A DNA stretch of 64,000 nt. Source: Rhizobium sp. ICMP 5592 (GTDB lineage Bacteria > Pseudomonadota > Alphaproteobacteria > Rhizobiales > Rhizobiaceae). How positions within the stretch are numbered: the stretch's first letter is position 1; each line of letters begins with the position of its first letter. The translations under genes were made by a program, and so were the position numbers. The stretch is from the NCBI RefSeq assembly GCF_009498525.1, contig NZ_QSNT01000001.1:248001-312000 (forward strand), written 5' to 3'. Shown piece by piece: positions 54,284 through 62,222 of this stretch. The notes beneath the pieces were generated by a model that saw only the letters and a program-made list of their open reading frames with translations, was not told where the DNA came from and ran no database searches.

Positions 54284-55161
54284 TTCAACCCCCGCCGGAA
54301 TACTGCCCTTGCACCATTGAGCCGAAGAAGGATGGTGGCGAACCCGATGGCAAAAGCGAACAGGACGACAAGGAGGCTAAGGGCGAGAGCCGATGCCATC
54401 GGCCAATCGAAGGCGGTGCCGAACAGATTATCGATCATCGCCATCGGCGTCGCGCCCGACGTTCCGCCAAGAAGGCTTGGAGTCATCATGTCGCCGGCGG
54501 CCAGAGCAAAGACGGTAAAGGCGCCGACGGCCAGCCCGGGGGTGGTCAAGGGCAGGATAACCTTCAAGAACGCATCCAATGGCCGGGCGCCGAGATCCCG
54601 GGCGGCTTCGATCAGCCTTTTGTCAATCAGCTCGGCTGAGATCCATATCGCCAGAACCATGAATGGCAGATTGTTGTAAAGCAGCACGAGATGCGTGGTG
54701 AACGGCGAAAATAACAGGAATTTCAAGGGCTCGTCGACAAGACCAAGCCATTGCAGGACGGCGTTGATCAACCCTTCGGAGCCAAGAACGACGCGCCAGG
54801 CATAAATTCGCACGATCTCGCCGGTATAGAGCGGCGTCAGCAGGACGATACTCGCAATCCCCTTCCAAAGGGCAGGCAGGCGCGTCATCGAAATCGCAAT
54901 CGGATACCCGACAAACGTCGCCAGCACCGCCGTCCCCGCACCTGAGACGACTGCCTTGCCAATCAGAAAGACGAAGACCGGATTGGTAAAAATCTGCGAC
55001 CAGCTCTGTCCCGAAAAGGCCGGAACCATCGTGAAGGCGTCGAGATCCACCTCAAAGAAACTGAACACCAGGAGCAAAGCGAGCGGCAGAACGCAACCCA
55101 CCAGCAAAAGACATGCGACGGGCAAAGCAAAATGCGCGCGATGGAATGCCAGGGCCATCAC
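54280..55161 (-). CDS. Polyamine-type ABC transporter permease (PotB-like)
   Basis: 293 residues. LPLALLLVFSFFEVD, IVLLTPLYTGEIVRIYAW and the EAA loop LIEAARDLGARPLDAFLKVILPLTTPG, followed by FALAAGDMMTPSLLGGTSG, are the PotB/PotH pattern. Part of an importer for polyamine-like or other cationic nitrogen compounds; ligand unknown. Confidence 0.9.
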   Translation of the reverse strand: MMALAFHRAHFALPVACLLLVGCVLPLALLLVFSFFEVDLDAFTMVPAFSGQSWSQIFTNPVFVFLIGKAVVSGAGTAVLATFVGYPIAISMTRLPALWKGIASIVLLTPLYTGEIVRIYAWRVVLGSEGLINAVLQWLGLVDEPLKFLLFSPFTTHLVLLYNNLPFMVLAIWISAELIDKRLIEAARDLGARPLDAFLKVILPLTTPGLAVGAFTVFALAAGDMMTPSLLGGTSGATPMAMIDNLFGTAFDWPMASALALSLLVVLFAFAIGFATILLRLNGARAVFRRGLK

Positions 55162-56252
55162 TCGACCCTCGTGATGAAGGCACGATCAGGATCCAATGCC
55201 AGGCCGACATCCGTCCCTGGGGCAAACGGATGATCCGCCATGAACCGCAAGGTGATACCCTTCACCCCGGCCTCGATGAGATATCTGTCACCCTTGAACA
55301 CGACATGTTGGATCGTCGTGTTTATCACGCCCGCGCCTGTGGCAACGCGAAGATTTTCCGGTCGAATGGCGAGCACTGCCTTGTCCCCACGCAACAATCC
55401 CTCCACGGCCGGGCACTGGATGATACCGATTGCCGTGTCGATCGCAGCTGATCCGGGGATCGCACCGCTGCCGGCAATCTCGCCGGGGATGAGGGTCGCC
55501 GCGCCGATGAAATCAGCGACGAAGGCGTTGGCTGGGCGAGCATAGATCGTCAAAGGGTCGCCCTTTTGAACGATACGCCCCTTGTTCATGACGACGACAA
55601 TGTCGGAGAGCGCGAAGGCCTCGTCCTGATCGTGAGTGACATAGACGAAGGCAATGCCGAGACGCCGCTGCAAATCCTTCAGTTCGATCTGCAGGTGCCC
55701 GCGCATCTTTTTGTCCAATGCCGAGAGGGGTTCGTCGAGCAGAAGCAGATGCGGCTCCGCGATGATCGCGCGCGCCACCGCGACCCGCTGCTGCTGGCCG
55801 CCTGAGAGCTGGTGCGGATATCGTTCACCAAACTCCGCCATATGCACGGCGTCCAGCGCCCTTTTGACGCGCGCGGCCACATCGACATTGCTGTGGCGCC
55901 GGAGTGTCAGCGAAAACGCGACGTTTCCGAACACGGTGAGGTGCGGAAACAACGCGTAGCTCTGGAACACAGTGTTGACCGGACGGCGCTCCGGCGGAAC
56001 ACCGGAAAGCGAGCGTCCGTCAAGCACGATCGATCCCGCGTCCGGCGTCTCGAAGCCGGCAATCATGCGCAATATCGTGGTCTTGCCGCAGCCGGAAGGG
56101 CCGAGAAACGTGGTGAAAGCTCTTTCCGGAATGTCGAGATCGACGCTGTCGACCGCGCGGTCCCTGCCATAATTCTTGGTCAGGCCGCGGGCCGACAGCA
56201 AAAGCCCGGACCTTGACGGATCGGACACCGTGTCAGGCGTGTTGACTTTCAT
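55158..56252 (-). CDS. Polyamine-type ABC transporter ATP-binding protein (PotA-like)
   Basis: 364 residues. ATPase domain: Walker [22 protein letters not shown], signature LSGGQQQR, Walker [17 protein letters not shown], switch [14 protein letters not shown]; then a C-terminal TOBE-type regulatory domain (about 280-360, [10 protein letters not shown]). This long form is typical of PotA/MalK/FbpC importers. Stop and start overlap the neighbouring genes by 4 and 1 bp. Confidence 0.92.
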   Translation of the reverse strand: MKVNTPDTVSDPSRSGLLLSARGLTKNYGRDRAVDSVDLDIPERAFTTFLGPSGCGKTTILRMIAGFETPDAGSIVLDGRSLSGVPPERRPVNTVFQSYALFPHLTVFGNVAFSLTLRRHSNVDVAARVKRALDAVHMAEFGERYPHQLSGGQQQRVAVARAIIAEPHLLLLDEPLSALDKKMRGHLQIELKDLQRRLGIAFVYVTHDQDEAFALSDIVVVMNKGRIVQKGDPLTIYARPANAFVADFIGAATLIPGEIAGSGAIPGSAAIDTAIGIIQCPAVEGLLRGDKAVLAIRPENLRVATGAGVINTTIQHVVFKGDRYLIEAGVKGITLRFMADHPFAPGTDVGLALDPDRAFITRVE

Positions 56253-57337
56253 CAGCTTGCCTTGACTTCATTCCATACCTTCAGCCACTCCGAGTAATTC
56301 TCCGGGGCGACGGGCCACATGAAGGATTTCATCACATCCATGTCGTCGACGAAGATCGTTTCCTGCTCCTCCTTCGACAGCTTGTCGCGAATAATGGACG
56401 AGGTGGTTGCGTAGTTGCCGATCTTGGCAATCTGAGTCGCGAAGTCTGCGCCAAGCAGATAGTCGACGAATTTATAGCCGATTTCGGTCTTTTCCGGAGA
56501 CAGTGTCGCCGGCATGGCAAAGCAGTCGCACCAGCCCATGATCCCGGCTTTCGGCTTCGCCATTCCCATGTTCAGCTTGTCTTTAAGCGCGTCATAGGGA
56601 ACCCGCCACGAAAACGCGCACGAGACCTCGCCCGTGGCAAACAGGTTCGTCAGATCGCCGATCGTCTGCCAGTAAGTGCGCAGCAATGGTTTTTGCGCGA
56701 TCAGCAGCTTTTTGGCTTCCGCCAGCTCCTTGGTCTCCATGAAGAACACCTTGTCGCGCGGTATGCCGGCGACCAGACCGGCTATGCCGATGGATTCCAG
56801 CGCATAGTCGCGCATGGCGAGCTGGCCCTTGTATTTCTCGTTGAACAGCGTCGTATAGTCAGGCTCGCTTTCGAACCTGTCTTTGCGATAGACGATCGGG
56901 TTGAGGCCCCAGAGATAGGGAACCGCAAAATGCTTGCCCGAGGCATCCAGAACCTTGGGTGTCGTCTTGAAGACATCGTACATTTTGGCGGCATTTGGGA
57001 TTTTGCTCATGTCGATTTCTTGAAGCAGCCCTGCCTTGATATAGCGCCAGCTCCCGTTGAGGGACGGATTGATCATGTCCCAGTCAGACGCCGTCCCGGT
57101 TTTCAGAGCCGCGAACTGTGCGTCCTCGCTGGAAAGATAGGACAGCTTCACCTTGACGCCGGTCTGCGCTTCGAAGGCCGCGATGTATTCAGGATGGCCG
57201 TTGGAATCCCAGGTCGCCCAGACCATTTCGGAGACGGCTGCTCTTGCGCTGCTCAACGAACCGAACATCCCTGCTGCCGTACCGGCGGCAATCCCTGCAA
57301 GCACTTCACGTCGGGTAATTCCTGAACCGGCCATCAT
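56252..57337 (-). CDS. Polyamine-type ABC transporter substrate-binding protein (PotD/PotF-like)
   Basis: 361 residues. Tat-like signal GITRREVLAGIAAGTAAGM ending SSARAA; mature part with MVWATWDSNGHPEYIAAFEAQTGVKV, YLSSEDAQFAALKTG, VPYLWGLNPIVYRKD and CAFSWRVPYDALKD. These agree with the PotD/PotF/putrescine-binding group, though the ligand residues are not assigned. First gene of the operon behind a LysR gene. Confidence 0.88.
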   Translation of the reverse strand: MMAGSGITRREVLAGIAAGTAAGMFGSLSSARAAVSEMVWATWDSNGHPEYIAAFEAQTGVKVKLSYLSSEDAQFAALKTGTASDWDMINPSLNGSWRYIKAGLLQEIDMSKIPNAAKMYDVFKTTPKVLDASGKHFAVPYLWGLNPIVYRKDRFESEPDYTTLFNEKYKGQLAMRDYALESIGIAGLVAGIPRDKVFFMETKELAEAKKLLIAQKPLLRTYWQTIGDLTNLFATGEVSCAFSWRVPYDALKDKLNMGMAKPKAGIMGWCDCFAMPATLSPEKTEIGYKFVDYLLGADFATQIAKIGNYATTSSIIRDKLSKEEQETIFVDDMDVMKSFMWPVAPENYSEWLKVWNEVKAS

Positions 57338-57473
57338 GCCCTCATCTGGTTGGTATTGGATTGCAACCAGTGTGGTCCGTTTGGAAAGAAACGGCCATAA
57401 CCGAACATAAATAGACTATATTGCACTGCGAAGAGGGCCGGTCGTTGGCATGCCGACAGCGCCCCAACTCGGC

Positions 57474-58466
57474 TCAACCGAATGCAGGCGCCTTGGTCCG
57501 CACGGATTTGAGCGGTTCCGATGCTGTTGCATCGCTGGCACGAACGTCGGCCGCCACTGACTTTATCATTTGTCGCAACCAGACATGGTCAGGCGACTGA
57601 TGCTTGCACTCGTGCCAGAGCATATAGAAGTGCATCTGTCCAAGTTCACGAGGCGCCTCCAGCACAACGAAGGGAAACGCCTGGGCGATCTGCTCGGCAA
57701 AAATTCGTCCAGTGGTGAAAACCAGGTCCGATTGGGCGAGGACATAGGGCGCGATTGCGTATTCCGGGACCGATGTGGCGATATTGCGTTTAAGGCCGAG
57801 CTCGATCAGCCGCCCATCGATCGGGCTTAGGTGAGCGCGTTTATCTGACGTTGGAGAAAGGTGTTTTTCCGTCAGGAACTCTTCCATCCGGATGGGTTCG
57901 CTACGGTTCGCCAGTCTGTGGCTTGGGCGTACGACACAGACGATATCGGTTGTCAGCAAAGGGGACATCCTCAGATATTCCGGCGGATGCGGCCAGTTCC
58001 CAATAACCGCATCGATGGATCCGTCCGCCAACTGGCTGAGAAGATCGTCGTAGCTCGGCATATGGGACGCATCAACGCCGACATTTGGCGCCTTCTGCGC
58101 GATCTTCCCGACAAGCTGCGGCAGAAACACTGCGCCGAGGCAATTGTCGGCAATGATGCGGAAGTTTCGCTTGGCGTTTTTGGGGTCAAAGGTGGGATCG
58201 GGAGCAAGGTGCGTGTTGATCTGGCCGAGGATGTCGCGCAACGTCTCCTTCAATGCCAGCCCCCGTTCCGTTGGCACCAGCGCACCGCCAGACCTTACCA
58301 GCAACGGATCGTCCAGCATTTCTCGCAGCCTCTTGAGCGTGAGACTTACCGTCGGCTGGGCCTGACCCAAGATGTCGGCAGTTCGCGAAACGCTGCACTC
58401 TGTCAATAAGGTCAGCAACGTACGCATCAATCGCACATCCAAAGTGCCATTTGCCTGCCTTGTCAT
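57474..58466 (-). CDS. LysR-family transcriptional regulator
   Basis: 330 residues. wHTH: LMRTLLTLLTECSVSRTADILGQAQPTVSLTLKRLREML (in part SRTADILGQAQPTVSLTLK), DDPLLVRSGGALVPTERG, as in NodD/SyrM-like and nahR-like members; effector domain with DNCLGAVFLPQLVGKIAQKAPNVGVD and SIDAVIGNWPHPPEYLRMSPL. The D-x-x-I-G-N-W-P sequence is common in that subgroup. Same strand as and 136 bp ahead of the importer operon, so it may control it directly. Confidence 0.87.
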   Translation of the reverse strand: MTRQANGTLDVRLMRTLLTLLTECSVSRTADILGQAQPTVSLTLKRLREMLDDPLLVRSGGALVPTERGLALKETLRDILGQINTHLAPDPTFDPKNAKRNFRIIADNCLGAVFLPQLVGKIAQKAPNVGVDASHMPSYDDLLSQLADGSIDAVIGNWPHPPEYLRMSPLLTTDIVCVVRPSHRLANRSEPIRMEEFLTEKHLSPTSDKRAHLSPIDGRLIELGLKRNIATSVPEYAIAPYVLAQSDLVFTTGRIFAEQIAQAFPFVVLEAPRELGQMHFYMLWHECKHQSPDHVWLRQMIKSVAADVRASDATASEPLKSVRTKAPAFG

Positions 58467-58643
58467 CGTCCGCCGTCTCCATCATCGTGGGTTGCGATCG
58501 TCGACAAAACACGCATTTTTCATGCCAATCTGAATTGGGCGCGCCTTTCCGTCTCCCCACGATGAAATTTGGCTCTGAAAGCCCTAGCAGAACTCATCCA
58601 ATGGGGTGACCCCTGAGGCTTTTCCACGGAGATTGATGCTTCT

Positions 58644-58796
58644 ATGTCTCCCCGAACCATTTATTTGAGTCCAGCCAATGCGCCGGAGTTGAGGGTAAAT
58701 CCCCCCAACGGACTTGCCATATGTTCAGGCGCACCGGCCGACGTCTTCGCAACCGCCTTTAGACGGCAATATGGATTTTCACCGAAGGACACCTGA
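58644..58796 (+). pseudogene. Probable remnant of an AraC-family regulator C-terminus
   Basis: A 50-codon reading opens MSPRTIYL, like the first AraC recognition helix, and closes ADVFATAFRRQYGFSPKDT, the family C-terminal signature (phenylalanine-rich helix, FRRxxGxSP). The roughly 45 residues normally between these parts are reduced to about 20 of low quality. I read it as an internally deleted, non-functional copy. The match to the C-terminal signature is the only firm part. Confidence 0.4.
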
Positions 58797-59316
58797 TCAG
58801 GTTAGACTGACACGCGCCAAGCGCCAGCCTGACACGCTCGACGGCTCCCGTATCTGGATCGGTGCGACATAAACATCAGGCCGATTTGGCGGGTGCGTAT
58901 CGTGCCTTTCAACAGTCGCTGATCGCCCGAACATCGATGCGGCCCGCACGGCACCTCTTGGCGGCATCGGCAAAAATCGACAGCCGCCATAATCTACTCC
59001 GGCCGGGTGACATGCTCGATCACCGTCCCTCATCCGGCAATTACGCAGTGTCTATCCGCTAAACGCCAAAATCACCTTCTCCGCAATGAACTTCCGTGGA
59101 TACGACTGCCGCCACGCTTGATCGGATCACTTAGTTTTGTCTGACTATTGTTCGCTCGACATGATGACGAGCAACGCCATGGCCCCGTGCCCCCCAAATT
59201 CATGACATGGTCAGCCATGGCGACTTCAACTTCGATCATCTCCAGTGTCGAATACCGCGCAAGCTCGATGCCAAGCCCAGACTCCCGAGGAATCTCAGTT
59301 AAAAAGGTCGCCGCCG
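58797..59316. other. Intergenic region, no gene recognised
   Basis: Together with 58467-58643 this makes an 850-bp low-information gap. Opposed short frames (58797-59033 minus, 58862-59062 plus, 59148-59387 plus) lack conserved features. It may be decayed coding DNA, as the AraC remnant suggests. Confidence 0.4.
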
Positions 59317-59835
59317 TCAGGAAATCTTCTTGCTCGCTCGCAGGGATTTATGAAGCACACCCTCCACCATGCTCAAAAGGCTTTTGAGTTCCGGCTCACG
59401 CACAAGAGCTGCCGCCTCATATGGCCGATACCAGGCCATTGATCGCTGGCCCTTTTCTGGAAATTCAGCATAGACTCCCGCGACTTCAAGAAGATGGACC
59501 TGCACAAGCGACGGCACCCTTTCGCCGGAATCCAACAGCTTGAGATAGGTATAGTAACCAAAAGGCTTCTTCTTCGCCTTTCCCTTGATGCCCGCTTCCT
59601 CCCAGGCCTCCCGCTCGGCGACCTGATGGGCAAGCTTTTTGTCGATCGGCCATCCCTTGGGGATGACCCATCTGCCGCTATCGCGCGACGTAATCAGCAG
59701 GACTTCGATGCTGTCGCTCGAAGGCTGCCTCCTATAGCAGAGCGCAGCATACTGCTCGATCGTTCGCCCATTGAAAAGCTTTGCGATCTCGCTCGCCAAT
59801 TGTCCCAGATATGTTCTGCTCTTCTTCCCAGACAT
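59317..59835 (-). CDS. Nudix hydrolase
   Basis: 172 residues. The Nudix region reads GWPIDKKLAHQVAEREAWEEAG-I: the REAWEEAGI core is intact, but the first glutamate of the GX5E part is Lys. WVIPKGWPI ahead of it is the form used by alphaproteobacterial enzymes related to diphosphoinositol-polyphosphate/ADP-ribose-type hydrolases. It cleaves a nucleoside-diphosphate-linked or polyphosphate compound. Start ATG 59835 is preferred over GTG 59850. No operon partner; the divergent gene side is unrelated. Confidence 0.88.
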   Translation of the reverse strand: MSGKKSRTYLGQLASEIAKLFNGRTIEQYAALCYRRQPSSDSIEVLLITSRDSGRWVIPKGWPIDKKLAHQVAEREAWEEAGIKGKAKKKPFGYYTYLKLLDSGERVPSLVQVHLLEVAGVYAEFPEKGQRSMAWYRPYEAAALVREPELKSLLSMVEGVLHKSLRASKKIS

Positions 59836-59910
59836 TGGCACCCATGACACCGATTATGCGGTTTCGTCATCTCACGCGGCGACAATTTGCCCTGTATCCG
59901 CAAGCAGGGT

Positions 59911-60918
59911 TCATCCTCCCCGCACCGAGCCGCGCCAGACCAAATCAGCATGCAGTTTCAACGACTGGCCATCGGGCGTATCCTTTCGCCCGTCCACGAG
60001 CCATGTGACGGCTTCACGCGCGATCGTATCGACCGGCTGCGCAAACGTCGTCAAATGGTATGACGTCCACGATGCCTGTTCGATGTCGTCGAAGCCGACG
60101 ATACAAAGCTGATCCGGGATCGACAGAGAAAACTGGTGGCGCGCTGCGTCCATGAACCCGCATGCGAGCAGATCGGTCGCACAAAATACGGCATCGGGTC
60201 TTTCCTTCCTGGTCAGCATCCGCTGTGCAACAATCTTGCCGGCTTCATATCCGGTCCAGCCATATCGCTCCACGATCACGTCCAATCCGTGCTCCTTGGC
60301 CACGGCGATGAAGCCCTGTTCCCGCGCCATCAGGCTCGGCGTTCCCGCTTCCGAATTTGCGAATGCAAGCCGGGTGCAGCCGGCGCGAAGGAAGGCGGAC
60401 ACAACACGACCCGCCGCGTCGCGATCATCGAGATTGATGCGCAGAGGCCCCGGCTGATCATCATCCCGGTTGATCAGAACGAGCCGCTGGCCGTTTCGCA
60501 AGCAGAGTTGCGTGATGGATTTGTCCGGCAGCCCGGACAGGATGATCGAGGCATCGGCCCGATACCGTATGGCCTGATGCAATGCCCGATCGACGCTGCC
60601 ATCGGAACGATCCGTATTGACGAACATCGTGACCTTGCCGGCGACCTGCAGCTGCAAGGTCAATTCGCGCAGTAACGCGGAGCGATAGGGCGTCGCAACA
60701 TCCGAAGCGATAAGACAGACGATGCCGCTTTCATTGCGCATCAAGCCGCGCGCAAGTTGATTGACGTGATAGCCAAGCTCCTCGGCCGCTGCCGTGACCT
60801 TGCGCCTCGTCGCCTCCGAGACGCTCGCCCCCGGCGTGAAGGTACGGGAAACGGCCGAACGCGAAACGCCCGCTTTCCTGGCAACCTCATCCGCGCTCAC
60901 AAAGACCTTATCTGACAC
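59911..60918 (-). CDS. LacI-family transcriptional regulator
   Basis: 335 residues. N-terminal helix-turn-helix SADEVARKAGVSRSAVSRTFTPGASVSEATRRKV with hinge (AAAEELGYHVNQLARGL), then a periplasmic-binding-like core: GIVCLIASDVATPYRSALLREL, RPDAVFCATDLLACGFMDAAR, DQLCIVGFDDIEQASW. Divergent from the iron/phosphonate-type importer, and LacI-type sites lie in the gap, so it probably represses that operon until an effector, likely related to the transported ligand, binds. Confidence 0.92.
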   Translation of the reverse strand: MSDKVFVSADEVARKAGVSRSAVSRTFTPGASVSEATRRKVTAAAEELGYHVNQLARGLMRNESGIVCLIASDVATPYRSALLRELTLQLQVAGKVTMFVNTDRSDGSVDRALHQAIRYRADASIILSGLPDKSITQLCLRNGQRLVLINRDDDQPGPLRINLDDRDAAGRVVSAFLRAGCTRLAFANSEAGTPSLMAREQGFIAVAKEHGLDVIVERYGWTGYEAGKIVAQRMLTRKERPDAVFCATDLLACGFMDAARHQFSLSIPDQLCIVGFDDIEQASWTSYHLTTFAQPVDTIAREAVTWLVDGRKDTPDGQSLKLHADLVWRGSVRGG

Positions 60919-60955
60919 AACCTGCCCTCAACATGCCGATCGCAATTGTGCACGA

Positions 60956-60973
60956 TTTGCAATCGTGTGCAAG
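60956..60973. promoter_or_regulatory. LacI-type operator candidate 1
   Basis: TTTGCAATCGTGTGCAAG matches the LacI/GalR pattern TTTGCAA-CG-TTGCAAA with central CG; 6 of 9 base pairs are symmetric. It lies 38 bp upstream of the LacI gene start, where it could serve autoregulation. An overlapping half site (TTGTGCACGATTTGCAA) precedes it. Confidence 0.5.
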
Positions 60974-61043
60974 TTTTGCAAAACAATATATGTGACAGTT
61001 TTATGACAATAGTGGTTGACAGAGGCAAACAGCTCATGCAGCA

Positions 61044-61061
61044 TTTGCACACGCTTGCAAA
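61044..61061. promoter_or_regulatory. LacI-type operator candidate 2
   Basis: TTTGCACACGCTTGCAAA, 7 of 9 base pairs symmetric with central CG, is close to the LacI-family consensus. It sits 41 bp before the binding-protein ATG and just downstream of a TTGACA (61016-61021), the position where a repressor would cover the promoter. Confidence 0.6.
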
Positions 61062-61102
61062 AGCGGATGGCGTGGAGGCGCCGTCGTCACCAGGAGGACA
61101 TT

Positions 61103-62131
61103 ATGCGATCGGTTAAATTGGCCGCGGCACTGCTTGCCACGGGGGTATCTTTTGCTGCCTATTCCGCTCATGCCGCAGGCGATCTCAACGTCATCTGCTC
61201 GGCTGATCCCGAGGTCTGCGATCTGATGAAGGGATTGTTCGAGAAGCAGTCCGACATCAAGGTCAACATGGTCCGGCTCTCGGCGGGCGAAACCTACGCC
61301 AAGATCCGCGCCGAGGCGCGCAATCCGAAGACGGATATCTGGTGGGCCGGTACGGGCGACCCTCATCTGCAGGCAGCCACCGAAGGTCTGACCCAGGAAT
61401 ACAAGTCGCCGCTCTTCGATCAGCTTCAGGACTGGGCGAAGAAGCAGGCCGAAAGCGCGAACTACCGGACAGTCGGCGTCTACGCCGGCGCACTCGGCTG
61501 GGGTTACAATACCGCAATCTTGCAGAAGAAGGGCCTGAAGGAGCCAAAGTGCTGGGCCGACTTGCTCGACCCCACCTACAAGGGCGAGATCCAGATCGCC
61601 AATCCGAACTCCTCGGGCACGTCCTACAATACGCTGGCAACGCTCGTGCAGATCATGGGCGAGGACAAGGCCTTCGATTACCTGTCCAAACTCAACGCCA
61701 ACATCTCGCAATACACCAAATCGGGCTCGGCACCGGTGAAAGCTGCTGCGCGCGGCGAAGCCACGATCGGCGTCGTCTTCATGCACGATGCCGTCGCACA
61801 GACAGTCGAAGGTTTCCCGATCAAGGCTGTCGCACCTTGCGAGGGCACCGGCTACGAGATCGGCTCGATGTCGATCGTCAAGGGCGCCAGAAACCTTGAG
61901 AACGCCAAGAAATGGTACGACTGGGCGCTCAGTGCCGATGCGCAGTCGCACATGAAGGATGCCAAATCCTATCAACTGCCTTCGAACAAAGCGGCGGAGA
62001 TTCCGAAGGAGGCGCCGAAGTTCGAGGACATCAAGCTCATCGACTACGATTTCAAGAAGTATGGCGACCCCACGGTTCGCAAGGCGCTTCTTGCACGTTG
62101 GGACAAGGAAATCGGCGCAAAGGCGAATTGA
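61103..62131 (+). CDS. ABC transporter substrate-binding protein, iron(III)/aminoethylphosphonate type
   Basis: 342 residues. Signal peptide ends SAHAAG. Mature: LNVICSADPEVCDLMKGLFEKQSDIKVNMVRLSAGETYAKIRAEARNPKTDIWWAG (in part FEKQSDIKVNMVRLSAGET), YKGEIQIANPNSSGTSYNTLATLVQ, GEATIGVVFMHDA. It belongs to the FbpA/AfuA/PhnS-like group; members bind ferric iron, phosphonates or other anions, so the ligand is open. AGGAGG 6 bases upstream fixes the start. Controlled probably by the divergent LacI protein. Confidence 0.88.
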   Translation: MRSVKLAAALLATGVSFAAYSAHAAGDLNVICSADPEVCDLMKGLFEKQSDIKVNMVRLSAGETYAKIRAEARNPKTDIWWAGTGDPHLQAATEGLTQEYKSPLFDQLQDWAKKQAESANYRTVGVYAGALGWGYNTAILQKKGLKEPKCWADLLDPTYKGEIQIANPNSSGTSYNTLATLVQIMGEDKAFDYLSKLNANISQYTKSGSAPVKAAARGEATIGVVFMHDAVAQTVEGFPIKAVAPCEGTGYEIGSMSIVKGARNLENAKKWYDWALSADAQSHMKDAKSYQLPSNKAAEIPKEAPKFEDIKLIDYDFKKYGDPTVRKALLARWDKEIGAKAN

Positions 62132-62153
62132 CGCCCTGTTTCGACCATTTGCG

Positions 62154-62179
62154 CGGCCGGAGCGAAACTCCTCCGGCCG
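62154..62179 (+). terminator. Hairpin between binding-protein and permease genes
   Basis: CGGCCGGAG and CTCCGGCCG form a 9-bp perfect GC stem around an 8-base loop, 22 bp after the binding-protein stop and 43 bp before the permease start. No T-run follows. Such hairpins often stabilise the binding-protein mRNA so that it exceeds the permease. Confidence 0.55.
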
Positions 62180-62222
62180 GCGTCAATTCCAACGGACACA
62201 GAACGGGACGCGGAATCCAACC

